Origin: Gadus chalcogrammus
Taxonomy: Eukaryota; Chordata; Actinopteri; Gadiformes; Gadidae
Direction: 5' to 3'
Assembly: GCF_026213295.1 (NCBI RefSeq)
Contig: NC_079426.1
Coordinates: 21,157,139-21,221,138, forward strand
DNA: 64,000 nucleotides
Shown: piece by piece, positions 43,972 to 55,994 of the stretch
How the letters are laid out: each line of letters begins with the position of its first letter
Position numbering within the stretch: the stretch's first letter is position 1
The notes under the pieces: generated by a model
What the model was told of the DNA's origin: nothing
What the model saw: the letters and a program-made list of their open reading frames with translations, nothing else
Databases searched by the model: none
Made by a program: the position numbers and the translations under genes

Positions 43972-44458
43972 AGAGCTTCACTGACCAGTGAAGACTTCAG
44001 TCCTTGAGAGACCCTTTTCCAAACTGTGCCAAATCCTTGAGGCTGAAGAGTGACCAGAGTTCCTGATCACATTTCAAAGGAATGTAATGTATACATGTTT
44101 TCACAACCTCTGAAAAAAACATTATGCATTACATATACCTAAAAGCATTAAGTGCTTATTTACTTCAACGATAATTGCCCCTCTTATGGCTCCTTTCTTA
44201 TTAATTTAAGTAATGGGTTCTATATATGGAACCGTCACCTTATCGTGGTGGAGAGGTTTGCGTGTCCCTGTGAACCTGAGAGCTGTGTTGTCTGGAGCCT
44301 TGTGCTCCTGGTAGGGTCTCTCATGGCAGAGTGGTCTCAGGTGAGGGGCCAGACTAAGAATGGTTCAAAAAAAAGATGAGATGTGACCCGGCCCGGAGGA
44401 AGCCCGGGGCCCCCGTCTGGAGCCAGGCCCAGACGGAGGGCTCGATGGCGAGCGCCTG

Positions 44459-45301
44459 GTGGGCGGGTTTGCCCGGTCGGGCACAGCCCGAACAAACTAC
44501 GTGGCACCCCCCTTCTCTTCATCCCATGGGCCCACCACCTGTGGGAAGACCCGTTGGGGTCGGGTGCGCAGCCACATGGGTGGCAGCAAAGGTCAGGGGT
44601 CTCGACGGACCAGACCCGGGCGGCAGAAGCTGGCTCTGGGGACGTGGAACGTCACCTCGCTGTGGGGAAAGGAACTGGATCTTGTGAGGGAGGTGGAGCG
44701 CTATCAGTTAGATCTGGTGGGGCTTACCTCCACGCACAGTCTCAGCTCTGGTACCGTACTCCTGGATAAGGGTTGGACTCTATTCTTCTCCGGAGTTGCC
44801 GAGGGCGTGAGGCGCCGGGCGGGTGTGGGGATACTCATAAATCCCCGGCTGAGCGCCGCGGTGTTGGAGTTTACCCCGGTAGACGAGAGGGTCGCCTCCC
44901 TGCGCCTAAGGGTTGTAGGGGGGAAAACTCTGACTGTTGTTTGTGCGTATGCACCAAACAGCAGCTCAGAGTACTCGGCCTTCTTGGAGATCCTGAATGG
45001 AGTCCTGTATGGGGCTCCAGTAGGGGACTCCGTAGTTATGCTGGGAGACTTCAACGCCCACGTGGGCAACGATGGAGACACCTGGAGAGGCATGGTGGGG
45101 AGGAACGGCCTCCCTGATCCAAACCCGAGCGGTCGTTTGTTATTGGACTTCTGTGCTAGTCATGGATTATCCATAACAAACACCATGTTCGAACATAAGG
45201 GTGCTCATAAGTGTACCTGGTACCAGAGTACCCTAGGCCGAAGATCGATGATTGATTTCGTGATCGTGTCATCTGATCTGAGGCCGCCCATCTGGTTGTG
45301 A
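44459..45301 (+). pseudogene. LINE endonuclease domain
   Basis: A 280-residue open frame: [20 protein letters not shown] at the start, [23 protein letters not shown] with the catalytic Asp/Asn, and [13 protein letters not shown] before a premature end. The SDH motif is lost at the deletion that follows. Confidence 0.8.
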
Positions 45302-45389
45302 GTTGGATCAGGGAATGGGGGAAATTTCCGGATAGACCTGGTAAGCCCAAACGAGTAGTGCGGGTGAACAAAGGAGTGGCAAACCGGGG

Positions 45390-46723
45390 TGGTGGTTCTC
45401 CTGTTCAAAAAGGGGGACCAGAGAGTGTGTGCCAATTACCGGGGTATCACACTTCTCAGCCTCCCTGGTAAAGTCTACTCCAAGGTGCTGGAAAGGAGGG
45501 TTCGGCCGATCGTCGAACCTCAGATTGAAGAGGAACAATGCGGTTTTCGCCCCGGACGTTGAACTACGGACCAGCTCTTCACTCTCGCAAGGATCCTGGA
45601 GGGGGCCTGGGAGTATGCCCATCCGGTCTACATGTGTTTTGTGGATCTGGAGAAGGCGTATGACCGGGTCCCCCAGGAGAAACTGTGGGAGGTGCTGCGG
45701 GAGTATGGGGTAAGGGGGTCTATCCTCAGGGCCATCCAATCTTTGTACTCCCAAAGCGAGAGCTGTGTTCGCGTCCTCGGCAGCCAGTCAGTTTCGTTCT
45801 CAGTGGGTGCTGGTCTCCGCCAGGGCTGCGCCTTGTCACCAATCCTGTTCGTGATATACATGGACAGGATATCGAGGCGTAGTCGTGGTGGGGAGGGGTT
45901 GCAGTTCGGTGGTCTGAGGATCTCGTCACTGCTTTTTGCAGATGATGTGGTCCTCATTGGATCATCGGCCTGTGACCTTCAGCACTCACTGGATCGGCTG
46001 GCGGCCGAGTGTGAAGCGGCTGGGATGAGGATCAGCACCGCTAAATCTGAGGCCATGACTCTTAGCAGGAAACCGGTGGATTGCTTACTCCGGGTAGTAA
46101 ATGAGTCCTTAGCCCAAGTGAAGGAGTTCAAGTACCTCGGGGTCTTGTTCGCGAGTGAGGGTACTATGGAGCGTGAGATTGGCCGGAGAATCGGAGCAGC
46201 GGGGGCGGTATTGCGTTCGCTTTACCGCACCGTTGTAACGAAAAGAGAGCTGAGCCGCAAGGCAAAGCTCTCGATCTACCGGTCGATCTTCGTTCCTATC
46301 CTCACCTATGGTCATGAGGGCTGGGTGATGACCGAAAGGACGAGATCGCGGGTACAAGCGGCCGAGATGAGTTTTCTCAGAAGGGTGGCTGGCGTCTCCC
46401 TTAGGGATAGGGTGAGAAGCTCAGCCATCCGTGAGGAACTCGGATTAGAGCCGCTGCTCCTTTACTTAGAAAGGAGTCAGCTGAGGTGGTTCGGGCATCT
46501 GGTAAGGATGCCCACTGGGCGCCTTCCTTGGGAGGTGTTTCAGGCACGTCCAGTGGGGAGGAGACCTCGGGGAAGACCCAGGACTAGGTGGAGAGATTAT
46601 ATCTCAACACTGGCCTGGGAACGCCTCGGGATCCCCCCGTCAGAGCTGGTCAATGTGGCCCGGGAAAGGGAAGTCTGGGGCCCCCTGCTTGAGCTGCTCC
46701 CCCCGCGACCTGACCCCGGATAA
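45390..46723 (+). pseudogene. LINE reverse transcriptase, N-terminus truncated
   Basis: Begins GVVVLLFKKGDQRVCANYRG in one frame and has a stop at FRPGR*TTDQLF near 45,560. The long open frame holds FVDLEKAYDRVP (palm Asp), GLRQGCALSPILF and LLFADDVVLIG (FADD box). The thumb and the C-terminal GRPRTRWRDYI region end at 46723. From 45,632 the frame is uninterrupted to the stop, so the catalytic part is intact. Confidence 0.85.
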
Positions 46724-46759
46724 GCGGATGACGATGAGGATGAGGGTTCTATATAGAAC

Positions 46760-46772
46760 AATTAGGGGCCGG
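46760..46772 (+). other. BEL/Pao polypurine tract
   Basis: AATTAGGGGCCGG immediately precedes TGTGTAGGAGCC, the start of the 3' LTR. Confidence 0.55.
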
Positions 46773-46975
46773 TGTGTAGGAGCCGCATTTAAGTTTTTTA
46801 TGTTTTGATTGACCCACAAATTTTCTCTTCTTTCCCTCCTGTGATGAGTGAACACCTGCGACAGAGCTGATGGTACACCCTTTAAATAGGTGACGGAAGT
46901 GCATGACGGGAAGAAGGTGGACGAGCAGATACAGTTATTGAACGTTCTGTTTGTGAAACACATTGATATAGATAC
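46773..46975 (+). repeat. BEL/Pao 3' LTR, probably truncated
   Basis: It begins TGTGTAGGAGCCGC after the polypurine tract and continues until L1-like coding sequence starts near 46,980. No 5' partner is present, so the boundaries rest on the tract alone. Confidence 0.5.
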
Positions 46976-47945
46976 TTGCTTTGCCGTTTTGTCATAGTGA
47001 CTGGCTCCCTCTTTAATATTCAAGTTACACTTGCTTGTATATACGCTCCTAATTGGGATGATGCCAGTTCTGTGTCCAGGCTGATCTCTGTTTTACCTAA
47101 CATGAACTCTCACCGTCTGATCTTTGGTGGTGACATAAACTGTGTTATGGATCTGATCTTGGAACGATCTAGCTCCAAGTCTGTGTCTCCATCCAAGATG
47201 GCTCACGCCCTTTCTACATTTATGTATGAGGCAGGCTGTATAGATCCATGGCGTTTTCTTTTTAAAAGAGTTTAAAGCGTTCTAATTTTTTTCACATGTA
47301 CATCAATCAATCTTATTTTTTCATAGATAAAACCCTGCTACCCTTTGTTAAGAAAAGTGAATATTCGGCCATTGTGGAGTCAGACCACTCGCCAGTATTG
47401 CTGGATTTAGGCTTTCCCCTTAATCAAGCTCAGCGCCCCAATTGGAGATTGGACTCAACTTTGCTGGCAGATGAACATTTTTATGAAATAATATCGACTA
47501 CTATAGATAATTTCTTACAGGCAAATTAATCAGACACAGTATCACCGTCTATCTTGTGGAAGGCACTGAAAGTGGTAATTAGGGGCAAAATAATATCTTA
47601 CACAGCAACACGCAACAAAGCCAGGAAATCAAAACAGGAACAACTCATAAATTCAATGCTTGATTTAGACCGGAGACACTTAACATCACCCTCCCCTGAA
47701 CTGTATAAAGAAAGACGGGAATAACAAATGCAATATAACCCTAATATCAACACAGGAAACGGAGCAATATATCTGCTCAGGTCTCAAGGTTTTATATACA
47801 AGCATGGCGAAAAGGCAGGCCGTCTTTTGGCCCACCAACTTAAATGTAGATTGGCAGCTCAGCTCATACGAAAGATCCAGAAGTCTTCTAATGAGCAAAC
47901 AGTTGACCCGGTTGAAATTAATGATATTTTTAAGACATTTTATTA
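46976..47945 (+). pseudogene. L1-like endonuclease and linker
   Basis: LACIYAPNWDDASSVSRLIS, FGGDINCVMDLILERSSSKS and CIDPWRFLF are endonuclease motifs. After a shift, VESDHSPVLLDLGFPLNQ has the SDH catalytic His, then linker sequence to FKTFY at 47943, where the next LINE begins. Confidence 0.75.
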
Positions 47946-50900
47946 AATTCAATTCAATTGTAGTTGTATAGCCCTCAATCACAACTACAGTCTTAAAGGG
48001 CTTAACAGGCCAAATATTTATGACACCCCCCTTTACCCAAGAAAAAACTCCCCTGAAATTAGCAAGGAAGAAATCTAGAGAAGAAACGCATAGTAGGGGA
48101 TCCCTTCTTCCAGGGATGGTCAGGAGTGCAATGGGGGCCACAATTGACATACAGGTAAATATGTGCACATCATGTTAAAATGCTGATGGGGTTCTGGCCG
48201 GGTTAACCATGAGGAGAGTCCAGGCATCCAGTCCAGTCACCGCAACACGCTAGAACAGACAGAATAGTGAATTAGAATGGAAAAGTACATAGTGAGAATG
48301 TATACTGTATTAACAAAAGCACAAGCAAACGGAGTGGTCTTCGCATTGCATCTGTCGTTTTCACACTCCTATGTTCCAAATGCAAGATTGTAGAGGTGCG
48401 TTTTGAGCTTTCCTTTGAATAGCTCCACAGAGTCAGTTTCCCTGATCACTGGTGGCAGCCTATTCCATAGGAAAGGGGCTCTCCATAGGAAGGCAAACGC
48501 TCTCTGTCCAGCCGATTTCTTTTTAACCTTCGGCAGTGAAAGAAGGCCAGCTCCCAAAGACCGGAGGGACCGAGAAGGACTATAAGGAATGATCAGGTCC
48601 TTCAGGTAGGATGGAGATAATCCATGCAAGGCTTTATAGGTTAGCAGTAGCACCTTAAAGTCCGATCTGAAAGTTTTGGTAGCCAGTGCAGAGAGCCGAG
48701 AATAGGTGTGATATGATCAAACCTTCTCGTTCTGGTCAGCAGTCTAGCTGCAGCATTCTGTACAAGCTGTAGACTTTTTGTGGTAGAGTTCGGTAATCCA
48801 GAGAACAGTGCATTGCAATAATCCAGTCTTAACGAAACAAATGCATGAATCAGTGTCTCTGCATCCACTGCAGATGACATTGGTCTGATTCTTGCAATGT
48901 TTCTCAGATGGATAAAGACAATTCTAGTTATACTTCTAACATGTTGGTCAAAGCACCGTTGAGGGTCAAACGGGACACCAAGATTTTTGACAGACGCACT
49001 CTGTGGGATGGCGAGGCCATCCAACCACAGTGAGACATCCTCAAACTCTCTCTGGTCCCGCTTCGAGCCGATAATTATCAGCTCTGTCTTCCCAGTGTTA
49101 AGCTGTAGGAAGTTTTGTGACATCCAGCCCTTCACCGCAGCCAGGACTCAACCCTCTGGATCTGGGCCGAGTCCCCGGAATCTACAGGAATGAAGAGCTG
49201 GGTGTCATCCGCGTAGCAGTGGAAACTAATTCCGAAGCTGCGGATAATGTCGCCCAAGGGAAGCATGTAGATTGCAAAAAGTAATGGACCAAGGACCGAC
49301 CCTTGTGGTACGCCAAAACGTAATTTGCAGTGCTATGATTTGATTTTGATCCCTCATGAAGCACAAATTGGGTCCTATCTGTGAGGTATGATTCAAGCCA
49401 ACCAAGAGCCGTACCCCCGAAACCAACATAGTGTTCAAGACGGTGAAGAAGAGTGCTGTGGTCGATCGTGTCGAATGCAGCGCTCAGGACCAGCAGCACA
49501 AGCATTGAGCTTGTATTTTTATCCAAAGCAAGAAGGATGTAATTTACAACTCTTGTACCAGCAGTTTCAGTTGAGTGGAAATTCCTGAACACCGACTGGA
49601 ATGATTTGAAGTGATTGTTCCTCGTCAGATAATCGACGATTTGCTTTGCTACAATCCTTTCCTGTACCTTGGACAGGAAGGGCAGGTTTGATATAGGCCG
49701 ATAGTTCCTGACTAATTCAGGATCTAGGCCAGGCTTTTTGTGTAGCGGTTTTATCACCGCAGCCTTGAAATTGGAGGGAACAATTCCTGTTGAAAGCGAG
49801 AGATTCATAAGCGAGAGGATTGCATGCCCCACCGTGGGAAGAAGTTCCTTGAGAACCCTGGAAGGGAGAGGATCCAACATACAAGTTGTTGGCTTCGATG
49901 CCTTTATCACCCTTTCAAGTTCCACCAGAGGAATTGCCTTGAACTCCAGGAGAGTTGCGTCAGAGTTCCCCATCCAACTGGGCAGGACCCCATCCTGCCC
50001 CGCAGGATGTGTTGAACAAGCCGCACGGCAAGCGTAAATTTCCTCTCTAATTGATTGAATCTTATTCTCAAAGAAATCCATGAATTCACCTGCCACGATC
50101 GAGGAGCCTACGGACTGAGTCTGTTTCTGAGTCAGACTCTTCAAAAATAAACTTGGGATTGTTTCTATTCAAGTTGATGATACTGGAAAAGTAGGCGTTC
50201 CTGGCAGTAGTCAGCGTACCCTTATAGGTGAGCAGACTGTTGTGCCATACAAGATGAAAGACCTCAAGTTTAGTCGAGCGCCATTTGCGTTCAAGGATCC
50301 TGCAGCTTCGCTTCAGAGTGCGCGTTTCTGCATTAAACCAGGGAGCTGGTTTTTTCAATGTTCGTTTTTTAATTACGAGCGGAGCAACTGAATCGATGGC
50401 AGCAGACAAGGCAATGTTGAGGTCATCAGTAAGGCACTCCACAGAACCACTATAGTTACAAAGAGGTGCAAGTGAACCGGGTAACTTATCTGCCATAGCT
50501 GTAATGGTTGCAGGTGCGATGCAGCGACAGCTGAAAGTAGCTTGCTGATCGTCGCAGGGGCAGGATACCACCACCTGGAAAGTGAGCAAAAAGTGGTCTG
50601 ATAAAGCTGAGGTGTAGGAAGAGACCACTAGCTGTGAAATGTCTACACTGCGGGTCAAAACGAGATACAGCATTTTTCCACCGATGTGGGTTGGGTGCTG
50701 GACGAGCTGTTTGAAGCCAAGCGTATCTGTAATGGACAGAAAAGCCCTTGCATGGGCATCAGATGGGTTATTCACATGAATGTTGAAATCCCCAATAAGC
50801 AAAATATTGTCTGGATATGTAGCCAGATCTGCTGCTAAAATCAGAAAACTCATTAGCAAAAAGTGAATACAGTCCTGGGGGACGGAATACTACAGCATAA

Positions 50901-51022
50901 CGAAAGAGTCTGGAACTCTTTTCGCTTCTCGGGAAGCAGAGGTGCAGAACGCAAGCACCTCAAAGGATCTGAATATATATCTATTCATTGGCTTTAAATT
51001 AAGCTTAGAATTGGATATCAGG
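47946..51022 (-). mobile_element. L2-type LINE (Maui/L2-like), minus strand, inserted in the L1-like LINE
   Basis: The 3' end lies at 47946, with the element's tail caattgaattgaatt. It runs to about 51,000, where endonuclease sequence is truncated. A short candidate duplication (ttatt) flanks it. Near the 3' end, gtagttgt and acaactac form a stem-loop (47,961-47,992), like the conserved 3' hairpins of L2-group LINEs. Confidence 0.8.
48369..50859 (-). pseudogene. L2-type endonuclease/reverse transcriptase
   Basis: From 50859: LATYPDNILLIGDFNIHVNN (GDFN) and ALSDHFLLTF (SDH), then a linker to PAPWFNAETRTLKRSCR. After a shift come NYRPISNLPFLSKVQERIVA, VLSAAFDTIDH (palm region) and LGWLESYLTDRTQFV. 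The YADDTQLF box is in another frame near 49,215. Then MSQNFLQLNTGKTELIIIG, LRLDYCNALFSGLPNST and a C-terminal frame ending NLAFGT at 48369. The palm Asp position reads Val (LVLLVLSAAF). Confidence 0.8.
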
Positions 51023-51029
51023 GCTTATT

Positions 51030-52970
51030 CACAATTATACACATCTGAATTCCCAGAGGATGACTCGGACATGCTACATTTTAGGATAACTTAGATGCCC
51101 CTTCCATAAACCCTGATAGGAGGACGGATTTGGAAAAGCCCATTACACTCTTTTTAAAAATTGGCAAAAAGCAGCTGATTGTGGCTCCTATAGGCCAATA
51201 TCACTTCTGAATGGAGATGTCAAGGTACTAGCTAAGCTTCTTGCTACTAGGCTGGATACTTTTATGATGGACATAATATCTTCAGATCAGACAGGCTTTA
51301 TTAGGGGGCGCCATTCTTTTTCTAATATACGCAAGCTCCTCAGTGTCGTTCACTCTGCCGCATCCCGGGAGACTCCCAAGATGGTGGTCTCCCTGAATGC
51401 GGAAAATGTATTTGACCGGGTTGAGTGGCCCTATTTATTTGCGGCATTGTGAAGATTTGGATTTGGGCCCAAACTTATATCTTGGATACGGCTGCTATAT
51501 GCATCACCCAAAGCATGCGTGATTACTAATAAATTGTGTTCCAAGTCCTTCTCACTGTCCCGGGGTACCCGGCAAGGTTGTCCTCTTAGTCCACTTCTCT
51601 TGCTTTTGCTATCAAACCTCTCTTCACTACGCTGAAAACCTCACAATGCTTAAGGGAATCTACAGAAAACAGTTAGAACATAGTGTCCTTATATGCGGAC
51701 GACTTATTGCTTTACATCTCAGAACCAGTGTCATCTGCCTCTGACAATGTGAATATGTTACACGGATTTGGCAGGATTTTAGGATATAAATAAAAAAAGT
51801 TTTCCAATCAATAACTTAGCCCTCCATATTCCAGAAACAGATCTGCCCTTCCCTCTCTCTAGATCAGGATTTAAATATCTGGGAATTAATGTTACCTGTT
51901 CGCTCTCTGGTTTATATGACAAAAAATTTACTCCCCTGATAAATAACCTTAAATGTGACCTTCAGAAGTGGAGTGTTCTGAACCTAACCCTAGCAGGCAA
52001 AATATTGTGTATTCAAATGAACATATTGCCGAGGTTTTTAGATCTCTTTCATAGAATTCCAGTCTTCCTTCCAACGTCATTCTTCAGACTTGTTGATCAA
52101 CATTTTTGTGGGGTAACAAACATCCAAGAATTCGTAAGATATTCCTCCAGAGGCATAGACAAAAATTTAATCTGATGGACTTCTCTCTTTATAGTCCCAT
52201 CTGCAAGAGTCTTTCTCCAAACCAAATTAGATCCTGTCTTTGTCCAGTAGCAGAGAGCAGGATTATGTAAATTCAGTGATACATAGATGGAAATTTCGCT
52301 TCATTTGATGCTTTTTCCTCCAAATGTAACTTACAGTGCTCTAACCTGTTCCACTATTTTCAGATTTGCCAGTTTGTTCGTACCATCAGCCCATGCTTCC
52401 GTAATTTACCTCCAAAAAAGGAATAGACATCATTCTGCAAATTTCCACGCACCATAGGGGTCTCATCTCAAAAATCGATAATAATATTACATCACTCAAT
52501 AAAGTAACGCTCAATAAGATCAGAGCAGATTGGGTGGAAGATCTTGAAATAAATATCTCAGATGCAACCTGAAATGGTGCATTATATAGAGTAAATGGGT
52601 CAACATCATGTGCTCGCCTTGGCTTGATTCAGTTCAAAGTTCTCCATCGAATCCATTATAGTGGCCATGGCCCATATGTTCTGGTCCTGTAATAAACTGG
52701 ATACTTTTTGGACTACAATGTTTCAAACTTCATCTGAAGCCTTTAGCAGAGATATTCAACCCAGTGCTGAAATGGCTATATTTAGAGTTCCAGGGGAGGG
52801 TATATCAATGACAAATACAATGAAAAATGTGCTTGCTTTTTCAACTCTCCTGGCCCGGAGAAGACTCCTGTTGGAGTGGAAATCAGCACATCCACCCAAA
52901 GCCTCCTCCTGGATGAAAGACCTGATTTCGGGAGGAAATCTGCGTTCATATGGTGACGCAAAAGTGTGAG
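51030..52970 (+). pseudogene. L1-like reverse transcriptase, many stops
   Basis: YSQLYTSEFPEDDSDML resumes the linker. YRPISLLNGDVKVLAKLLAT, SDQTGFIRGRHSFSNIRKLL, FDRVEWPYLFAAL (palm region, its Asp reading Asn-Ala-Glu-Asn), [11 protein letters not shown] and LYADDLLLYIS (YADD near 51,694) identify the RT. FKYLGINVT and NILPRFLDLFHRIPVFLP mark the thumb. At least ten stops follow. Confidence 0.75.
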
Positions 52971-52974
52971 GAAT

Positions 52975-53378
52975 TAGATTGGGTATGCATGCCAGGCGGC
53001 TAGGTGGTGCTGTGATACACTATCACACAACACCGCCATGTCTGATGGGAATAATCCAACATGTTTGTTTATTTCCCTGTACTGGCAGATGTATGTGACG
53101 TAAACGCGTACGCGATGTGAGCAGTTCTGAGAAGAGATTTGTGTCTTGGCAGTGTAGACGGAAACACTACGGTGGAGCGTATTCGTGTTTTCCACTCTGG
53201 AGGGTGGTTTCAGAGTTTGGCATTTTGAAGCCCAAAAAACGCCGTCAGCGTCTAAATGAAAGGAACTTCCGATAAAATATTCTGTCGATTTTACCCGAAA
53301 GCGTCCTCGTTTTCTGAGGACCTCAGAAAACCTTTGTAGTGATAATCACAGAAGGCAAATAACCTACTTGTACGGTCT
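52975..53378. mobile_element. Unidentified insertion before the L1-like 3' UTR
   Basis: GC-richer than the flanking LINE and not matching L1 coding or 3' UTR sequence. Contains gtttccactctggagggtgg and paired motifs reminiscent of nonautonomous DNA elements. Ends not resolved. Confidence 0.3.
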
Positions 53379-53716
53379 TGAATATCCACTTTTTCTCTTA
53401 TCTATTTATTTATTCTTTTATATTGTTATTGATATAATTTTTGTATATTTTCATGCTTGTAACCTTTCCAGTGTAATATCGGTTACCAATGCTCATTTTC
53501 TCAAATAAAAACATGTTTAAAAACAAGATAAACGCACACGCAAGACTTAGCTAATGCTTTCTCACAACATGACCCAATCATGATTTGCAGAATTATTTTT
53601 ATTTACGTGTCACGTTATAAATAGTTTGTAAATTAATCACTTATCTTATGAATATATTTAATTATCTTACGAATCCTTTATAATGATAAGTATGATTATT
53701 ATAAATCGCTATAGAG

Positions 53717-54672
53717 CAGTGGTTTTCAAACTGTGGGGCGCGCCCCCCTTGGGGGGCGCGACGTGAGAAAAAAATAAACCCGAAGAAAACCCTGAAAGAC
53801 GATGATTCAAATCATCAGTCGTACTTCAACTGTAGAAGTAACATAACTAAATCAATTTTCAACCGTTTATCTTCGTGCAAACCATTTAACAAATCTACAC
53901 ACTTGTATCTTCAATAATATCGAAACAGAATTTCGATATCATTTAAAATGTCTTCAGAATCACAGTTTTAGTTTCATACTGCTTCGTTTTCAGCTGTTTT
54001 CATTGAAGACGTCAGCCCATTCTGATACACCTACTTCTAGACATCGTAACAACTCATTCCTTTTTCAACCGTTTACCATCGTTCAAACCATTAAACAAAT
54101 CTACACATTTGTATCTTCAATACTATCTAACGGAATTTTGATAGCATTTATACTTTTTTCAGAATCACAGTTTTAGTTTCAAACCGGCGTCGTTTTCAGT
54201 TGGTTATAATAATTGAGGTCACCATAGCAACGTCGGTAAACAAACCCCGCCGAATAGTCGAATCTCTGGACTGAAAAGGCAGATCTGATTCGACTCAGAA
54301 AATTCAGAGTCGGGGACCCTGAATGAATCTGTAAACTGGCAGTTTACACAGATTAAGATGTTCAAATGTATTTAAAAAAGGTTAAGCTAAAACATGCTTA
54401 GATAAAGTTGTTACATTTTGTTGTTTAAAAACGCAAAAAGATGTAATGTTTCAGAAATATGTTTAAAGAATATGTTAAAAAATTTGTTTCAAATGTTTCA
54501 AAAATATGTTCCAAATGTTTTAAAATTATGATCGGAGATGTTTGAAATGTGTAAAATAATTAAAATAGCTTTCAAAACACAGGTATTTAGAAAAAAAAAT
54601 TGGGGGGGGGGGGCTCAGCTGAATTTTTTTCTCTGAGGGGGGGCTCACTCTCTCACACTTTGAAAACCCCTG
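53717..54672. mobile_element. hAT nonautonomous element, 8-bp target duplications
   Basis: 956 bp, starting CAGTGGTTTTCAAACTGTGG and ending with an imperfect inverse (CTTTGAAAACCCCTG). Identical duplications ctatagag lie at 53709-53716 and 54673-54680. It has internal repeated aaaccatttaacaaatctac segments and no transposase frame. Confidence 0.9.
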
Positions 54673-54680
54673 CTATAGAG

Positions 54681-55308
54681 CATTCATTTATGAACATTTC
54701 TTTATAATTTAGGAATTCTCTATCAGCTTCTGTTTTATTGATTGATAAGAAGTCGCAGTTATTCGAATGTGCTCCCAATACATTGGCATCATTTGAATAG
54801 ATGAAACAGACGTTATTCTTTTTTGATGCTTTATGAAATAATAACTCACCATCCAAGCTGTTGCCTTGTTGTGGCCCCCCGATGGGTCTCGGCCCCCCGT
54901 GGAGGAGTGGGTTATTGTAAGGCTGCGCCAGGTGCTCTCAGGATTGTGCGTTATGCAACGTGATCTGTTTATGCACTACTAAGATATCAGGCTCAGCATG
55001 GGGGAAATCGGTTTGAAAACAAGTGCAACTGAGTGGTGCAAAAGCAACCTGATAAACACAGCTGAGAACCTTCAAACTCACACAGTGGCATTCGATTCTA
55101 TCTTTCTGCAAATGCCAACTGGTGCAGGGGCTTACACATACAAACTCAATCACACACTTCCGACACACTTTGAGATATGTATCAATGCTGAGGTAAAAGC
55201 CTTAATTAATGTAAAGGTAAAATATATGCTAATGAGGTAACCACATCAAAACTTTTATTTAGAGTCTGCGTCATTAGAAACATTTGCTCTCAGTCATTTG
55301 CTTGAATT

Positions 55309-55312
<4 letters not shown>
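54681..55312. other. No gene recognised
   Basis: A GC-rich patch at 54,860-54,930 (ggccccccgatgggtctcgg) looks like a transposon fragment. Otherwise unremarkable. Confidence 0.4.

Positions 55313-55402
<90 letters not shown>
55313..55402 (+). repeat. (GT)n microsatellite
   Basis: About 45 uninterrupted GT dinucleotides. Confidence 0.95.
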
Positions 55403-55403
<1 letters not shown>

Positions 55404-55994
55404 AACAACTTAGTAGTTGTGGAGATTGCATTGATTGAACAAACAATGAACTTGACTTTTGAATGATTTTTCTTTATTGGTTTAATGTTAATGTGCAATT
55501 GTCAATGAAATGAACGGAGTGTTATCTAGTCTGGAGACTTAAAAAACATTATACAATTCCCTTTCTTGTATCAAAGTAGCTTGTATCGGCTATGTGGGCC
55601 CATGACGTCTACAGCTATTCAATGGGTTTTTGATCCTTAGTTTGATCCTAATTGGATCCCAAGAGAATGCACGTAATGCAAGTAATTAACCTAGTAAGCA
55701 ATTCCTGTATATACACAGCAAGAAACCTTTGTAATCTTTACTCCACAACATAAACATCCATATATATTATGGGATGTGAAACACTCGAATTGGGTGTTGA
55801 ATGCACAGGCAAAATAAAAATATTTATTTCGATTTAGGTCTGGCATAATATGCAACAAAAATGCTCACCCATCTGCTCTTGAAGACTCTTGCTGTCAACA
55901 AAATTAAATCAATCTCTCAAATCAAACCTTGCTGTAGAAAATCAGACTGTAATATGTTATCCATCTAATTACATCTTTGACACATTTTCCCTAG

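Larger units (their letters stand above)
44227..46743 (+). mobile_element. APE-type LINE (RTE/I-like), 12-bp target duplication
   Basis: Flanked by gggttctatata at 44215-44226 and 46744-46755. The 5' end is tatggaaccgtcaccttatc and the 3' end is ggataagcggatgacgatga, a typical LINE 3' tail of short repeated triplets. It inserted between the BEL/Pao pol gene and its polypurine tract. About 1 kb is missing between endonuclease and RT. Confidence 0.9.
40030..46975 (+). mobile_element. BEL/Pao LTR retrotransposon, decayed, split by a LINE
   Basis: Plus-strand order: gag, A17-type protease, reverse transcriptase, RNase H, integrase tail with the DUF5641-type end, then after the LINE (44227-46743) a polypurine tract and 3' LTR. 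The 5' LTR and gag start are missing, and most of the integrase core is deleted. Many stops and shifts. Confidence 0.8.
46976..53524 (+). mobile_element. L1-like LINE, 5'-truncated, interrupted
   Basis: Plus strand. Endonuclease and linker sequence (46976-47945) is followed by an L2-type LINE insertion, then RT (about 51,030-52,970). An unidentified insertion (about 52,975-53,378) and a 3' UTR ending ctcaaataaaaacatg near 53,520 complete it. Numerous stops. Confidence 0.75.

Noticed and set aside
51975..51990. ctaaccctag as a second interstitial telomeric motif
   Set aside because: It lies in the L1-like frame and encodes the conserved NLTLAGK segment, so it is ordinary coding sequence.
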